64,000 nt of DNA, taken from assembly GCA_937870755.1 (NCBI GenBank), contig CALMZV010000069.1, positions 1-64,000 on the forward strand, given 5' to 3'. The translations under genes were made by a program, and so were the position numbers. Position 1 is the first letter of the stretch. Every line of letters starts with the position of its first letter. The notes below the pieces were generated by a model that worked only from the letters and a program-made list of their open reading frames with translations, did no database searches and was not told the DNA's origin. Of the stretch, positions 27,098 through 36,596 are shown piece after piece. Source of the stretch: an uncultured Methylocystaceae bacterium (GTDB lineage Bacteria; Pseudomonadota; Alphaproteobacteria; Rhizobiales; Beijerinckiaceae).

Positions 27098-29422
27098 ATG
27101 TGGGGACGGGGTCGAGGAGGACGGGGGCGCGGCATGCCGCCCCGCGGGGAACGGAAGGAACCGACGCTCGGCGCCCCGTTCGATCCCGCCGCCGATTCGC
27201 AGGACCGCATGGAGGCCCGCCGGCGCAAGGGCCGGGTCGAGCCACGGGTGGACGGCGGCGCGGATTTCGGCGCCGGGGAGCGGATGTCGCCGATGGCGCG
27301 CACTGGCAGGGGCCGCATGAAGGACGAGGCGCCGCGCCGCAAGCGGCGCAGCCGGTCGCTTGTCGGCCATCTCGCCTACTGGAGCGCGGTCGCGGGCGTA
27401 TGGGCGCTGATCGGCGGCGCCGGCGCCATCCTCTATTACGGCGCGCAATTGCCGCCGATCGACCAACTCGCGATCCCCAAACGCCCGCCCAACATCGCCA
27501 TCCTGGCGCAGGACGGCGAGGTGCTGGCCAACCGGGGCGACACCGGCGGGCCGGCCATCCGGCTGGCGGAACTGCCGGCCTATCTGCCCAAGGCCTTCAT
27601 CGCGATCGAGGACCGGCGCTTCTACGCCCATTGGGGCGTGGACCCGGTGGGCATCGGCCGCGCGGTGCTGAAAAACGTCACGGGGCGTGGCGGCATGCAG
27701 GGCGGCTCCACGCTGACCCAGCAGCTCGCCAAGAACCTGTTCCTCACCCAGGAACGGACGATGAGTCGCAAGATCCAGGAGGCGATCCTGGCGCTGTGGC
27801 TCGAACACCGCTACTCGAAGGACCAGATTCTCGAACTCTATCTCAACCGCGTGTATTTCGGCTCCGGCGCCTATGGCGTGGAGGCGGCCGCGCGCAAATA
27901 TTTCGGCCACGGCGCGCGCGAGGTCACGCTGGCCGAATCGGCGGTGCTGGCGGGGTTGATGAAGGCGCCGACCAAGCTCGCGCCCAACCGCAATCCGGAA
28001 GCTGCGAGCGAGCGCGCCGCGCTGGTCGTGACCGCGATGGCGCAGGAAGGGCATATCACCGAGGCGATGGCGAAAATCGCGCTGGCCCGGCCCGCCCATG
28101 CGGTGCGCGATCCGGGCGCGGCCTCCATCAATTACGCCGCCGACTACGTGATGGACGTGCTCGACGACACGATCGGCGCGATCGACCAGGACATCGTGGT
28201 CACCACCACGCTCAACGGCGCCGTGCAGAACGCGGCCGAACGCGCGCTGGTGGACGAACTCGACCGCAAGGGCGCCAAATTCAACGTGAGCCAGGGCGCG
28301 ATCGTCGCCATGGACCCGACCGGCGCCGTCCGCGCGCTGGTGGGCGGGCGCAACTACGCCGACAGCCAGTTCAACCGCGCTGTCGCCGCCAGACGCCAGC
28401 CGGGCTCGGCGTTCAAGCCGTTCGTCTATCTCGCCGCGCTCGAACGCGGCCTGACGCCCGACACGGTGCGCGAGGACGGGCCGCTGAACGTGAAGGGCTG
28501 GCGGCCGGAAAACTACAGCCGCGAATATTTCGGCCCTGTGACGCTCACGACCGCGCTCGCCTTTTCCCTCAACACCGTCGCCGTGCGGCTGGGGCTGGAG
28601 GTGGGGCCGCGCGCGGTCGTGCGCACGGCGCAGCGTCTCGGCGTTTCCTCGGAGTTGCAGGCCAACGCCTCGATCGCGCTCGGCACGAGCGAGGTGACGC
28701 CGCTCGAACTCGTGACCGCCTACGCGCCGTTCGCCAACGGCGGCATCGGCGTGCAGCCGCATGTCATTACGCGCGTGCGCACGGCCGACGGCAAGCTACT
28801 CTATGCGCGGCGCGGCTCCTCGAACGGCCGCGTGATCGAGCCGCAATACGTGGCGATGATGAACGCCATGATGCAGGAGACGCTCGTCACCGGAACCGCG
28901 CGCAAGGCCGAGCTGCCGGGCTGGCAGGCCGCCGGCAAGACCGGCACCAGTCAGGATTTCCGCGACGCCTGGTTCGTCGGCTACACGAGCCAGCTCGTCG
29001 CCGGGGTCTGGCTCGGCAACGACGATTCCTCGCCGACGAAAAAAGTCTCGGGCGGCAACCTCCCGGTGGAGGTGTGGAGCCGTTTCATGCGCGACGCGCT
29101 GAAAGGCGCGCCGGTCGCCGCGCTTCCCGGCGGCGCGTGGCGGGCCACCAGCCTCGCGCCCGCCGCCCCGCCGCCGCCGCCCGCCGACATTCCGGGCCGC
29201 GACCCGGCGGGGGCGTCGGCCGTGACGCCGACCCCGCCGCAGCGGGCGCAGGCGCAACAGGCGGCGACGCCGACGCAGGCGCAACAGGCGGCGACGCCGC
29301 GCGCGCCGCGCTCGATCCGCGACCTGCTGCCGCCGGAGGACATTCCGACCGGCCGCACCGCGCGCAGCGCCCCGCGCCCGCCGCCGGAAAAGAATTTTTT
29401 CGAGAGACTGTTCGGCGGGTGA
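27098..29422 (+). CDS. Penicillin-binding protein 1A (class A transglycosylase/transpeptidase)
   Basis: Bifunctional peptidoglycan synthase of the inner membrane. The 774-residue protein has a basic cytoplasmic N-terminus, one membrane segment (about 90-113, ending GAGAILYYGAQLP), a glycosyltransferase domain with the catalytic EDRRFYAHWG and QGGSTLTQQLAKNLF, and a transpeptidase domain with Ser437 in PGSAFKPF, SLN, and KTGTS (Lys614). The C-terminal 120 residues are Pro/Ala/Gln-rich and contain a 9-residue duplication (AQAQQAATP). The exact start within the Gly/Arg-rich N-terminus is uncertain. Divergent from dnaN. Confidence 0.95.
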   Translation: MWGRGRGGRGRGMPPRGERKEPTLGAPFDPAADSQDRMEARRRKGRVEPRVDGGADFGAGERMSPMARTGRGRMKDEAPRRKRRSRSLVGHLAYWSAVAGVWALIGGAGAILYYGAQLPPIDQLAIPKRPPNIAILAQDGEVLANRGDTGGPAIRLAELPAYLPKAFIAIEDRRFYAHWGVDPVGIGRAVLKNVTGRGGMQGGSTLTQQLAKNLFLTQERTMSRKIQEAILALWLEHRYSKDQILELYLNRVYFGSGAYGVEAAARKYFGHGAREVTLAESAVLAGLMKAPTKLAPNRNPEAASERAALVVTAMAQEGHITEAMAKIALARPAHAVRDPGAASINYAADYVMDVLDDTIGAIDQDIVVTTTLNGAVQNAAERALVDELDRKGAKFNVSQGAIVAMDPTGAVRALVGGRNYADSQFNRAVAARRQPGSAFKPFVYLAALERGLTPDTVREDGPLNVKGWRPENYSREYFGPVTLTTALAFSLNTVAVRLGLEVGPRAVVRTAQRLGVSSELQANASIALGTSEVTPLELVTAYAPFANGGIGVQPHVITRVRTADGKLLYARRGSSNGRVIEPQYVAMMNAMMQETLVTGTARKAELPGWQAAGKTGTSQDFRDAWFVGYTSQLVAGVWLGNDDSSPTKKVSGGNLPVEVWSRFMRDALKGAPVAALPGGAWRATSLAPAAPPPPPADIPGRDPAGASAVTPTPPQRAQAQQAATPTQAQQAATPRAPRSIRDLLPPEDIPTGRTARSAPRPPPEKNFFERLFGG
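29248..29299 (+). repeat. 27-bp tandem duplication in the PBP1A C-terminal tail
   Basis: Two successive near-identical units (29248-29274 and 29275-29299) encode AQAQQAATPT and AQAQQAATP. The unit is a multiple of three and keeps the reading frame of the penicillin-binding protein tail, which is probably disordered. Confidence 0.75.
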
Positions 29423-29474
29423 GCCGCGCGCGTCTCGCCTGGCCCGCACTGACGGCCCGCGTCGATGCGCGAAC

Positions 29475-30119
29475 CTAACGCCAGGCGAACACCGGCTGCT
29501 CCAGACCGTCGACGCGCGTGACGCGGCCGAGCAGCAACTCGCGCACCTGATACACGACGGCCGCCGTCGGCGCGTGGATGTGATCGTCCATCATCCACAG
29601 CCGCAGCACCGGGCGCGGGCTTTCGGGAATCCTGACGAAGCTCACGGCCTCATCGTGCGCGATCTCGCGGAACGGGATGCGATGGACCGATTCCACTTCG
29701 TGCGGATTGGGAACGATCGGCGTCTCCTCGCCGGCCCACACGACGACGGGTGTGATCAGATAGCCCGAGCGCGTCGGATAATCGTCGAGCACGCCGAGCG
29801 CGTGTTCGGGACCGACATTCATGCCGAGTTCCTCATGCAACTCGCGCAACGCCGCCTCGACCGCGGTCTCGCCCGCGTCGCAGCGTCCGCCCGGCAGCGC
29901 CCATTGGCCGCCATGCGCGCGCAGTCTGGAGGCGCGACGCGTGATGAGAAAAGCGAGATCGCCGTCGTGGTCGACGAGCGTCATCGCCACCGCCGCGTGT
30001 TTGAGCTTCGGCGCGTCGACCGGCGGCGGCAGGCGCTCGAAACCGGCGCACAGATCGGCGAGTTCCGCGCGCACGTCGGCGTTGAAGGACAGAAGCGGAG
30101 CTTTGACGGACTTCGGCAT
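29475..30119 (-). CDS. Nudix hydrolase (CoA pyrophosphatase-like)
   Basis: Hydrolyses a nucleoside diphosphate linked to another group; the substrate is not known, but the arrangement resembles NudL-type CoA pyrophosphatases. The Nudix box is perfect: Gly78, Glu84, Arg92-Glu93, Glu96-Glu97 and Gly99 within LPGGRCDAGETAVEAALREL. An upstream segment LKHAAVAMTLVDHDGDLAFL forms the first strands. The length is 214 residues. It converges on the PBP1A gene and is followed upstream, after 3 nt, by the glycosyltransferase genes on the same strand. Confidence 0.88.
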   Translation of the reverse strand: MPKSVKAPLLSFNADVRAELADLCAGFERLPPPVDAPKLKHAAVAMTLVDHDGDLAFLITRRASRLRAHGGQWALPGGRCDAGETAVEAALRELHEELGMNVGPEHALGVLDDYPTRSGYLITPVVVWAGEETPIVPNPHEVESVHRIPFREIAHDEAVSFVRIPESPRPVLRLWMMDDHIHAPTAAVVYQVRELLLGRVTRVDGLEQPVFAWR

Positions 30120-30122
30120 GGC

Positions 30123-31352
30123 CTATCGTAACAGAGGCGCGGCGATTTCCGTCAACCGCCGGCAATAGGCGGCGTCGCTGAAATGCGCCTCGTAAGCGCG
30201 TCGCGTGGCGCTCGCGGCGCGGGCGGCGGCGTCCGGCGCAGGCGCCTTCAGCGCGCGCGCGAAAGCCTGGGCGAATTCCTCCGCGCTGTCGGCGAGCGTC
30301 ACATTGTCGAGCGCGGCGGGATCGAAATTCATGCCGCGAAACGCATGGCGCGTCGCCACCAGCGGCAGGCCGCTCGCCATCGCCTCGACCGTCTTGATCG
30401 ACAGGCCCGTGCCTTCGATCGTCGGCAACAGCACGAGCCGCGCGCCGGCGTAGACATCGCCGAGCCTGTCGACGCGGCCGACAAAACGCGCGCGATGTTT
30501 CTCGTGGAGCCCGGCGTCGGCCGCGCGCACGCCGGCGTCGACCGAGCCGACGATCCTGAACGGCGCGCCGGGAGAGAGCAGTTCGACGCGCGGGACGACG
30601 TCGTGCAGGAACCAGACCATGCTGTCGACATTGGCGCGGTTGCGGCTGGAGACGATGACGACATCCTCGCCGCCCGGCCCCGTGGGAACCTCCGGCACCG
30701 CGGGGTAGAGCAACTCGTGCCGCATGTCGGGCAGCGCGTCGCTGAAGAAGGCGTGCTCGTCCGCGTTGAGATGCAGCAGAATGCGCGCGCCGCGCATCTG
30801 ATCCAGTTCGCGCGCGAGCATCGTCTCATAGGAGGCCAGCGGCTTGAGCCACGGCGCGCCTTCGTTCTGAACGGTGAACTGGCGCGCCTGCACGTCGTGG
30901 CTTTCCATCAGGATCGGCGCCGCGCCGGCGATGCGGCGGGCGACCGGCATGCAGAAGAAATGGTTGCAATGGACGATGTCGAACGTTTCGCGCCGCAAGT
31001 CCCGGGCAAGCGTCGCGCGTTCGGCGAGCCCCGTGCGGATCGCCGCCTGATCGCCGTGCAGATAGGGCCACAGCACGTCTTTCAGGAACGCCGGCGCCAG
31101 CACCTGCCGCAGCGGCGGACCCGCCACGTGGCGCTCGGTCGAATCAAGTTCCGGCGTCGCCTTGCGATATGAATTCCAGATCCATCCGCGTTCGGCCGAA
31201 AAGCCCGGCTGGTCGGACACCGCGACGGCGACAACGCGCGCGCCGAGCGCGCGCCAGGCCTGCGCCTGCCCCAGCACCACCTGATACGTGCCGCACGAAT
31301 GCCAGGCGGGATGGACGATGGCGACGCTGCGCCCTGCGAAAGATTCGGTCAT
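30123..31352 (-). CDS. GT4-like glycosyltransferase, paralogue 1
   Basis: Likely retaining GT-B sugar transferase in surface-glycan synthesis. The 409-residue protein opens with VAIVHPAWHSCGTYQVVLGQ, a segment nearly shared with its neighbour. Its C-terminal donor domain carries the GT4 EX7E motif in IEGTGLSIKTVEAMASGLPL. There is no signal peptide or obvious membrane segment, so it should act at the cytoplasmic face. It is the second gene of an overlapping pair (4 nt with the upstream paralogue). Donor and acceptor cannot be inferred. Confidence 0.85.
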   Translation of the reverse strand: MTESFAGRSVAIVHPAWHSCGTYQVVLGQAQAWRALGARVVAVAVSDQPGFSAERGWIWNSYRKATPELDSTERHVAGPPLRQVLAPAFLKDVLWPYLHGDQAAIRTGLAERATLARDLRRETFDIVHCNHFFCMPVARRIAGAAPILMESHDVQARQFTVQNEGAPWLKPLASYETMLARELDQMRGARILLHLNADEHAFFSDALPDMRHELLYPAVPEVPTGPGGEDVVIVSSRNRANVDSMVWFLHDVVPRVELLSPGAPFRIVGSVDAGVRAADAGLHEKHRARFVGRVDRLGDVYAGARLVLLPTIEGTGLSIKTVEAMASGLPLVATRHAFRGMNFDPAALDNVTLADSAEEFAQAFARALKAPAPDAAARAASATRRAYEAHFSDAAYCRRLTEIAAPLLR

Positions 31353-32581
31353 GGGGCGATCAACGGGGTTGCGAGAGCGGAGAGCGCGCGCATGTAGGCG
31401 CGGGCGGAGAAATATTCGTCCCAGGCGCGGCGCGTGTCGCTCGCGGCGCGCGACGCCGCATCGCGCCCCAGGCCATGGGCGACCGCCTGCGAAATCGCGG
31501 CGGCGAAATCCTCGGCTGTGTCGGCCAGCGCGACGTTGGATAGTCCGGCGGGGTCGAGCGTCATGCCGCGAAAGGCCGCGCGCGTGGCCACCAGCGGCGC
31601 GCCGCTCGCCATCGCCTCCACCGTCTTGATGGACAGGCCATGGCCTTCGGTCGTCGGCAGCAGCACCAGTCCGGCGTTGGCGTAGACGGCGGCGATGTCG
31701 TCGACGCGGCCGGCGAACAGCGACGCATAACGCGCGTGCAACGCCGGCGCGCGCGCCTTCACCGCCGCCTCCACATTGCCGACGATCCTCACCGGCGCGG
31801 GCGCGCGCGGGGCGACATGTTCGAGATACCAGATGACGCTGAGCGTGTTCGGCAGATTGCCGCTCGCCACGATGACGATGTCGGCGCCGCCGGGACCGGT
31901 GGGGACCGGCGGCACGGCGGGATAGAGCAGCGCATGCGGGCGTTCCGGCGCCAGACGCGCGAACACGCGCTTCTCCTCGTCGTTGAGATGGACCACGAGA
32001 TCGGCCTTGGCCAGCCAGCCGGTCTCGGCGTCCAGCATGGCGTCGTAAGTCGCGCGCGGGGGCACGATGAACAGGCTGTCGTTACGCAGGTCGTATTGAC
32101 GCGCCTGGATGTCGTGCGTCTCGACCATGACGGGCGCGCCGAACCGCAGCGCGACCGGCATGCAGAAGAAATGGTTGCAATGAACGAGGTCGATCCGCCG
32201 CCCGGAAAGGCCCTCGGGCGTCGGCGCCGCCGCCATCATGGCCGAGGTGGCGCGCGCGTGGTCGCCGTGGATCAGCGGCCAGTAGATTTCGCTCCAGAAC
32301 CGGGGATCGGCGAAGGCGGTCACGGGCGCGTTGGCGAAAAAGCGCTCGTGGGCCGGCATGTCGCCCGTGTGCGCGATATAGTCGCGCCAGCGGGCGCTGG
32401 CGGGATCGAGCGAACCGGGCGGCCAGTCGCGCAGGGCGAGCGCGACGACATGAGCGCCGAGCGCGCGCCAGGCCTGCGCCTGCCCCAGCACCACCTGATA
32501 GGTGCCGCACGAATGCCAGGCGGGGTGGACGATGAGAACCGTCCGGCCGGCGAACGGCGGCTGTCGGTCGCTATCGGTCAA
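31349..32581 (-). CDS. GT4-like glycosyltransferase, paralogue 2
   Basis: Partner of the gene downstream and clearly its duplicate: both begin with HPAWHSCGTYQVVLGQAQAW and share the donor-site motif EGHGLSIKTVEAMASG. The length is 410 residues. The middle regions differ, which suggests a change of acceptor. Its stop overlaps the start of paralogue 1 by 4 nt, so they form one operon. It is divergent from the GT-A glycosyltransferase gene at 32.76 kb across a gap of about 180 nt. Confidence 0.85.
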   Translation of the reverse strand: MTDSDRQPPFAGRTVLIVHPAWHSCGTYQVVLGQAQAWRALGAHVVALALRDWPPGSLDPASARWRDYIAHTGDMPAHERFFANAPVTAFADPRFWSEIYWPLIHGDHARATSAMMAAAPTPEGLSGRRIDLVHCNHFFCMPVALRFGAPVMVETHDIQARQYDLRNDSLFIVPPRATYDAMLDAETGWLAKADLVVHLNDEEKRVFARLAPERPHALLYPAVPPVPTGPGGADIVIVASGNLPNTLSVIWYLEHVAPRAPAPVRIVGNVEAAVKARAPALHARYASLFAGRVDDIAAVYANAGLVLLPTTEGHGLSIKTVEAMASGAPLVATRAAFRGMTLDPAGLSNVALADTAEDFAAAISQAVAHGLGRDAASRAASDTRRAWDEYFSARAYMRALSALATPLIAP

Positions 32582-32761
32582 GTTTGTCCTTCGCCACGCC
32601 CGATTCCCGCGCGTTGAGCCCGCAGGGCCGCAAACTCTTGTCTTGGCCGCCCCGGATGTGAGAGGAAAGCGCCCTCAGCCGGGCCGCCGGCCCCGATCTT
32701 TCATAGGGACTTCCCCTTGCCGAATCCAGACCAAACCGCCGGCTCCGCGCTGAGGCGCGGA

Positions 32762-33571
32762 ATGGCGATCGTCGCCAACGACAAGATCGCGGACTGGGCG
32801 ATTCCATTTCTGGAGAGCTGGAAACAGACGAACGCGCATATTCCGCTCCATCTCATCCCCTACGACGACAACATGGCGCTCATGCGCCGCGCCGCCGACA
32901 TCTACGGAGTGGAGGTCGTCGACAAGGTCGCGCCCGAAATCGACCGGCTGGCGGCCGACCTCTATCCGCTCTTTCCGGGGCACCGCCGGCGCCTGCGCAA
33001 GCTGCACGCGCTCGCGCTGCCGCTGGACGAGGTGATCTACATCGACGTCGACATCGTGCTGTTTCGCGATTTCGCGCCCATGTTCGGACTGCTGAAGAAA
33101 GGCGAGGCCGATTTTCTCGTCGCCTCGCCGAGCTTCGAATATGTCTACAACCGGAAGAAGGACGAATATCCCTTCCTCAAGGACGCGCTGCTGTTCAACG
33201 ACGGCTATTTCGTCACGTCCAACAAAATCCTCAATCTTCAGACATTCGTCGACACGATGGCGGCCGACGCCAAACTGTTCCACCGCGTGCGCAAGCGCGG
33301 CATGCTGTTCGCGCAGCCGGTCGTCAATTTCACCTGCCACCGCAACAATCTGGCGATCCGCCTGATGTCGGACCTCATTCCCAACGCCTCGCACGAGACG
33401 TTCTACAAGGCCAAGGGCGTGACGTTCAAGGACGGCGCGCCGCTCGATGCGGCGGGCAAGGAGATCTATTTCTGCCACTGGGCCGGCGCGACGTCGCTGC
33501 CGTCCAAGGATCTGTTCGACCCGGCCTGGCGCGCCTTCGCGGACGCGGCCTGGGCGCGCGTCGGCCGGTAG
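32762..33571 (+). CDS. GT-A fold glycosyltransferase
   Basis: Soluble protein of about 269 residues with a GT-A Rossmann-like start (MAIVANDKIADWAIPFLESW) and a metal-binding DxD in YIDVDIVLFRDF. Later segments FNDGYFVTSNKIL and YFCHWAG (His near the C-terminus) resemble GT8-like or related transferases. A TTG at 32717 would add 15 residues and has an AGGGA site; the ATG at 32762 has GAGG. The next gene, an LptF-type permease, follows after 8 nt, so sugar transfer and lipid movement may be linked. The substrate is unknown. Confidence 0.8.
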   Translation: MAIVANDKIADWAIPFLESWKQTNAHIPLHLIPYDDNMALMRRAADIYGVEVVDKVAPEIDRLAADLYPLFPGHRRRLRKLHALALPLDEVIYIDVDIVLFRDFAPMFGLLKKGEADFLVASPSFEYVYNRKKDEYPFLKDALLFNDGYFVTSNKILNLQTFVDTMAADAKLFHRVRKRGMLFAQPVVNFTCHRNNLAIRLMSDLIPNASHETFYKAKGVTFKDGAPLDAAGKEIYFCHWAGATSLPSKDLFDPAWRAFADAAWARVGR

Positions 33572-33579
33572 GGCGAGGC

Positions 33580-34713
33580 ATGCCGCGCCTGCTCTCGATC
33601 TATCTCGGCAAGCGCATCGTGCTCACCGCGCTGGCGGTGCAGATCGCGCTGACGATCCCTGTGGTGCTGTCGGCGCTGTTCCACAACCTGCCGCCGGCGG
33701 CGCTGCGCGGCGGGCTCATCTGGCCGGCGCTGGTGGGCGTGCTGCCGACAGTCTCGTTCATCGCGTTGCCGATGGCGATCGGCGTGGCGGTCGCGCTCGA
33801 ATTCTCGCGCATGGCGGCCGACGGCATGATCGCCGTTCTCTATTCGCTCAAACTGTCGGTCTGGGCGATCGCAAAGCCAGCCATCCTCGCGGCGGTGGGC
33901 GCCACCGCGCTCGGCTACGCCATCTCGCTGTGGCTCGCGCCGACCTATGTCGGCACGATGCACGACGTTCTGAACGTCATCCGCCACGCGCTCAACCATC
34001 GCATGCTGGAGCCTGGAAAGTTCTACACGTTCGAAGGCGGAACCCGCACGATCTATTTCGAACGCTGGGAAACGCCCGACATCGCCCGCAACGTGTTCAT
34101 CCGCCAGTATTCGGACGAAAAGAAAACGGAGGAAACGATCACGGCCGCAACCGCGGAATTCCGGCGCAACGAATCCAGCGTCGTGATGATCCTATCGCGC
34201 GGCGCGATCCAGAGCCGGCCGGATTCGGGCGACCGGGTGCGCATCACCAATTTCGACGAATATGCGATCTCGCTGCCGATGCAGGGCACGAAGGGGCTGC
34301 CGCAGCGCAGTTGGCAGGGCATGTTCGAATTCTCCACGCCGCAGCTCATGCAGGTGCGCTCCTTCATCTATCTCACGCCGCAGTTCCGGGAATGGCTGTC
34401 GGAAGTGGTGAAGCGATTCGTCGTGCCGCTGCTGGCGCTCGGTCACGCGCTGCTCGGCATCGGGCTGGTGCTGAACATGGGAGCCGCGACCGGGCGGCGC
34501 TCGACGGCCGCGACCGCGATCATCGCGGTCCTGCCGGCGCTGCATGTGGGCGTGCTGATCGCCGCCGAGACGCTCGTGCGCGTGCAGCCGGCGCTCGCGC
34601 TGGCGGTCGTGCTGATCGTGCTCGGCGAATGCGCGTTCGGCGCCTGGCTCATCCAGCGCCAGCAGCGCGGCGGGCGCGCGCGGGCGCCGGCGCCGGCGCC
34701 GCAGTCGGCCTGA
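33580..34713 (+). CDS. LptF/LptG family (YjgP/YjgQ) permease
   Basis: Inner-membrane protein of 377 residues with the LptF/LptG layout: three N-terminal membrane segments (about 10-30, 50-75, 95-120), a periplasmic beta-rich domain (about 130-270) and three C-terminal membrane segments (about 285-355). In the known system LptF and LptG with LptB drive lipopolysaccharide out of the inner membrane. Only one such permease is here and no LptB/C is nearby, so it may be a paralogue for another lipid, or one member of a split lptFG pair. The C-terminal tail is Arg/Ala/Pro-rich. Confidence 0.85.
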   Translation: MPRLLSIYLGKRIVLTALAVQIALTIPVVLSALFHNLPPAALRGGLIWPALVGVLPTVSFIALPMAIGVAVALEFSRMAADGMIAVLYSLKLSVWAIAKPAILAAVGATALGYAISLWLAPTYVGTMHDVLNVIRHALNHRMLEPGKFYTFEGGTRTIYFERWETPDIARNVFIRQYSDEKKTEETITAATAEFRRNESSVVMILSRGAIQSRPDSGDRVRITNFDEYAISLPMQGTKGLPQRSWQGMFEFSTPQLMQVRSFIYLTPQFREWLSEVVKRFVVPLLALGHALLGIGLVLNMGAATGRRSTAATAIIAVLPALHVGVLIAAETLVRVQPALALAVVLIVLGECAFGAWLIQRQQRGGRARAPAPAPQSA

Positions 34714-34719
34714 CGCGCA

Positions 34720-35484
34720 TCAGCTGTCGGACGCGACCTCGTCCTCCTCGTCGGCGCGAACGGTGGAAATGTAGGACGGGATGACCTTGTCGGGGTCGCC
34801 GATCTCGCGCACCGCGCCCGCGTCGATCCAGATCACCCGGTCGCACAGGGTCTTCAGATAGTCGAGGCCGTGCGACACGACGAGGATGGTGCCGCGTTTG
34901 GAAAACTCGGCGATGAAGGTCTCGCATTTCTTCGCGAACGCCTCGTCGCCGACCGAAAGCGCCTCGTCGACGATGAGAATGTCGGCGTCGACATGCGCGC
35001 AGACCGCGAACGCGAGCCGCGCCGTCATGCCCGACGAATAGAGCTTCATCGGCTGGTCGAAGAACAGGCCGATCTCGGCGAATTCGGCGATGGCGTCGAG
35101 CTTGGCGACGATCTGCTTGCGCGTGAGGCCGAGGATGGCGCCGGCGATGATGGCGTTCTCGCGCCCGGTGAGCGTGCCGTCGAACCCGGCGCCCAGCGCC
35201 AGGATGGGCGCGACGCGGCCGTCGATCTTCACCTCGCCCCTGCTCGGGCGCGTGATGCCGCACAGAATCTGCAACAGCGTGGTCTTGCCCGCGCCGTTGC
35301 GCCCGATGATGCCGACGCATTCGCCCTTCTTCACCTCGAACGACACGTCCTTGAGCACCCAGTGCTCCTTGTAGAACGTCTTCGCCCAGCCGAAGAGCGC
35401 CTGCATCATCTGGTCGTTGCGATGCAGATAGAGCTGGAAGGCCTTGCCGGCGTTGCGGCAGGCGATCGCCACATCAGATGACAT
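34720..35484 (-). CDS. ABC-2 exporter ATP-binding protein (KpsT/Wzt-like)
   Basis: ATPase of a polysaccharide or glycolipid exporter. The 254-residue protein has Walker A GRNGAGKTT (61-69), signature YSSGMTARLAFAV (about 149-161, the YSSGM form seen in KpsT/Wzt), Walker B DILIVDE and a switch His in VVSHGLDYL. It lacks the C-terminal carbohydrate-binding domain of some Wzt proteins, which makes it KpsT-like. The start overlaps the permease gene by 11 nt. It converges on the LptF-like gene with 6 nt between. Confidence 0.92.
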   Translation of the reverse strand: MSSDVAIACRNAGKAFQLYLHRNDQMMQALFGWAKTFYKEHWVLKDVSFEVKKGECVGIIGRNGAGKTTLLQILCGITRPSRGEVKIDGRVAPILALGAGFDGTLTGRENAIIAGAILGLTRKQIVAKLDAIAEFAEIGLFFDQPMKLYSSGMTARLAFAVCAHVDADILIVDEALSVGDEAFAKKCETFIAEFSKRGTILVVSHGLDYLKTLCDRVIWIDAGAVREIGDPDKVIPSYISTVRADEEDEVASDS

Positions 35485-36271
35485 CGACGATCACCGTCTT
35501 GTACTCGTTGTAGAAACGATAGCCGAACAGGAAGACGGCGTAGGAGGCCACGAAACACACGCCATAGAGCAGCGGGTCGGGAAAGCGCGCGTAGATGACG
35601 AGGTCGCGCAGCATCTCGATGTAGTTGCCCACGAGGTTGAGCCGCAGCCACGGCTGGAACGCCGGCGGCAGCTGCGAGACCGAGAAGAACACGGGCGTGG
35701 CGAACATCGCCAGCGGCATGACGGCGACCATGAGATGCGACACGTCGCGCGTGAAGGCCCCGAGCGCCATCAGGAACCAGACCGTGCCGAGCATCAGCAG
35801 CATGAACGGAATGACGACGATGGGCGTCAGCAGCACCGTCCAGTGAATGTAATGGACGGTGGCGAGCCGCACCACGATGAGGGTCGCGAACGAGATCGCG
35901 CCGTAGACCATCGCGCGGATGGTCGAGGTCCAGGCGATGGTCTCGCCGGGGAAGATCGACTTCTTGATGAAGTGGACGTGCTCGTGCAGCAGCGTGGGCG
36001 CGCGGGCGGCCAGTTCCGCGAAAATGTTGAACAGGATGAGGCCGCAGAAACTCGCCGCCGCGTAATCGACGATGGGCGTGTCCTTGGCGACGGTCGGGGC
36101 GGCGATGGAGAAGATGGTCGTATAGGCGACGAGCATCGCCAGCGGGGCGAAGATCGCCCAGACCCAGCCCAGGAACGAATCCCGGAAGCGCGAGGTCAGT
36201 TCGCGCCGGACCACCGCGCGGATCAGCTCGCGATGACGCCACGCGCGCTCGAAGGGCTCGGTCAGGATCAT
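35474..36271 (-). CDS. ABC-2 exporter permease (KpsM/Wzm-like)
   Basis: Membrane half of the polysaccharide exporter. The 265-residue protein starts with an amphipathic N-terminus (AWRHRELIRAVVRRELTSRF) typical of the ABC-2 permease family and then has six hydrophobic segments (about 30-55, 62-85, 110-135, 140-165, 172-195 and 232-252). Partner of the ATPase downstream, with overlapping genes. It is divergent from the acyl carrier protein operon across 325 nt, so exporter and operon may share regulation. Confidence 0.92.
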   Translation of the reverse strand: MILTEPFERAWRHRELIRAVVRRELTSRFRDSFLGWVWAIFAPLAMLVAYTTIFSIAAPTVAKDTPIVDYAAASFCGLILFNIFAELAARAPTLLHEHVHFIKKSIFPGETIAWTSTIRAMVYGAISFATLIVVRLATVHYIHWTVLLTPIVVIPFMLLMLGTVWFLMALGAFTRDVSHLMVAVMPLAMFATPVFFSVSQLPPAFQPWLRLNLVGNYIEMLRDLVIYARFPDPLLYGVCFVASYAVFLFGYRFYNEYKTVIVDVI

Positions 36272-36596
36272 GGGCAGGTCATCTTGAGATTGTCTCTTCG
36301 GATCTGGCGGCGCGGCGGGGCATCAGAGGCATCGCGAGTTCAGACCGTGCTCCCGGACGTGTGAGACCGGACCGACGTCGAAAAGACGCGCCCGCGACGG
36401 GCGCGGCCCGGCGAATTAAGGGGCGGTGTAGACCAGTTCCGGTGGGCTGCGTCAATGGCGCGAGGGCGGCCGCGCGGCCGGCGCAGTGGCCGCGCCCGAG
36501 GCGCGGGGCTTTATTTCCGGCTCCGACTGTCCTAACCAAGGCCCTGCGCTGGCCCGCGTGTGTGGGCCTCTCGGCCGGACGGGGAACTGCGTCACG
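36272..36596. other. Intergenic region between the exporter genes and the acyl carrier protein operon
   Basis: This 325-nt gap separates divergent genes and should contain both promoters. I found no confident promoter hexamers, hairpin terminator, repeat or small gene in it. The sequence is GC-rich with a short AT-richer stretch near 36510-36530. Confidence 0.6.

Noticed and set aside
28796..29449. 217-codon minus-strand Arg-rich frame
   Set aside because: Antisense to the PBP1A C-terminal tail; composition is typical of shadow translation.
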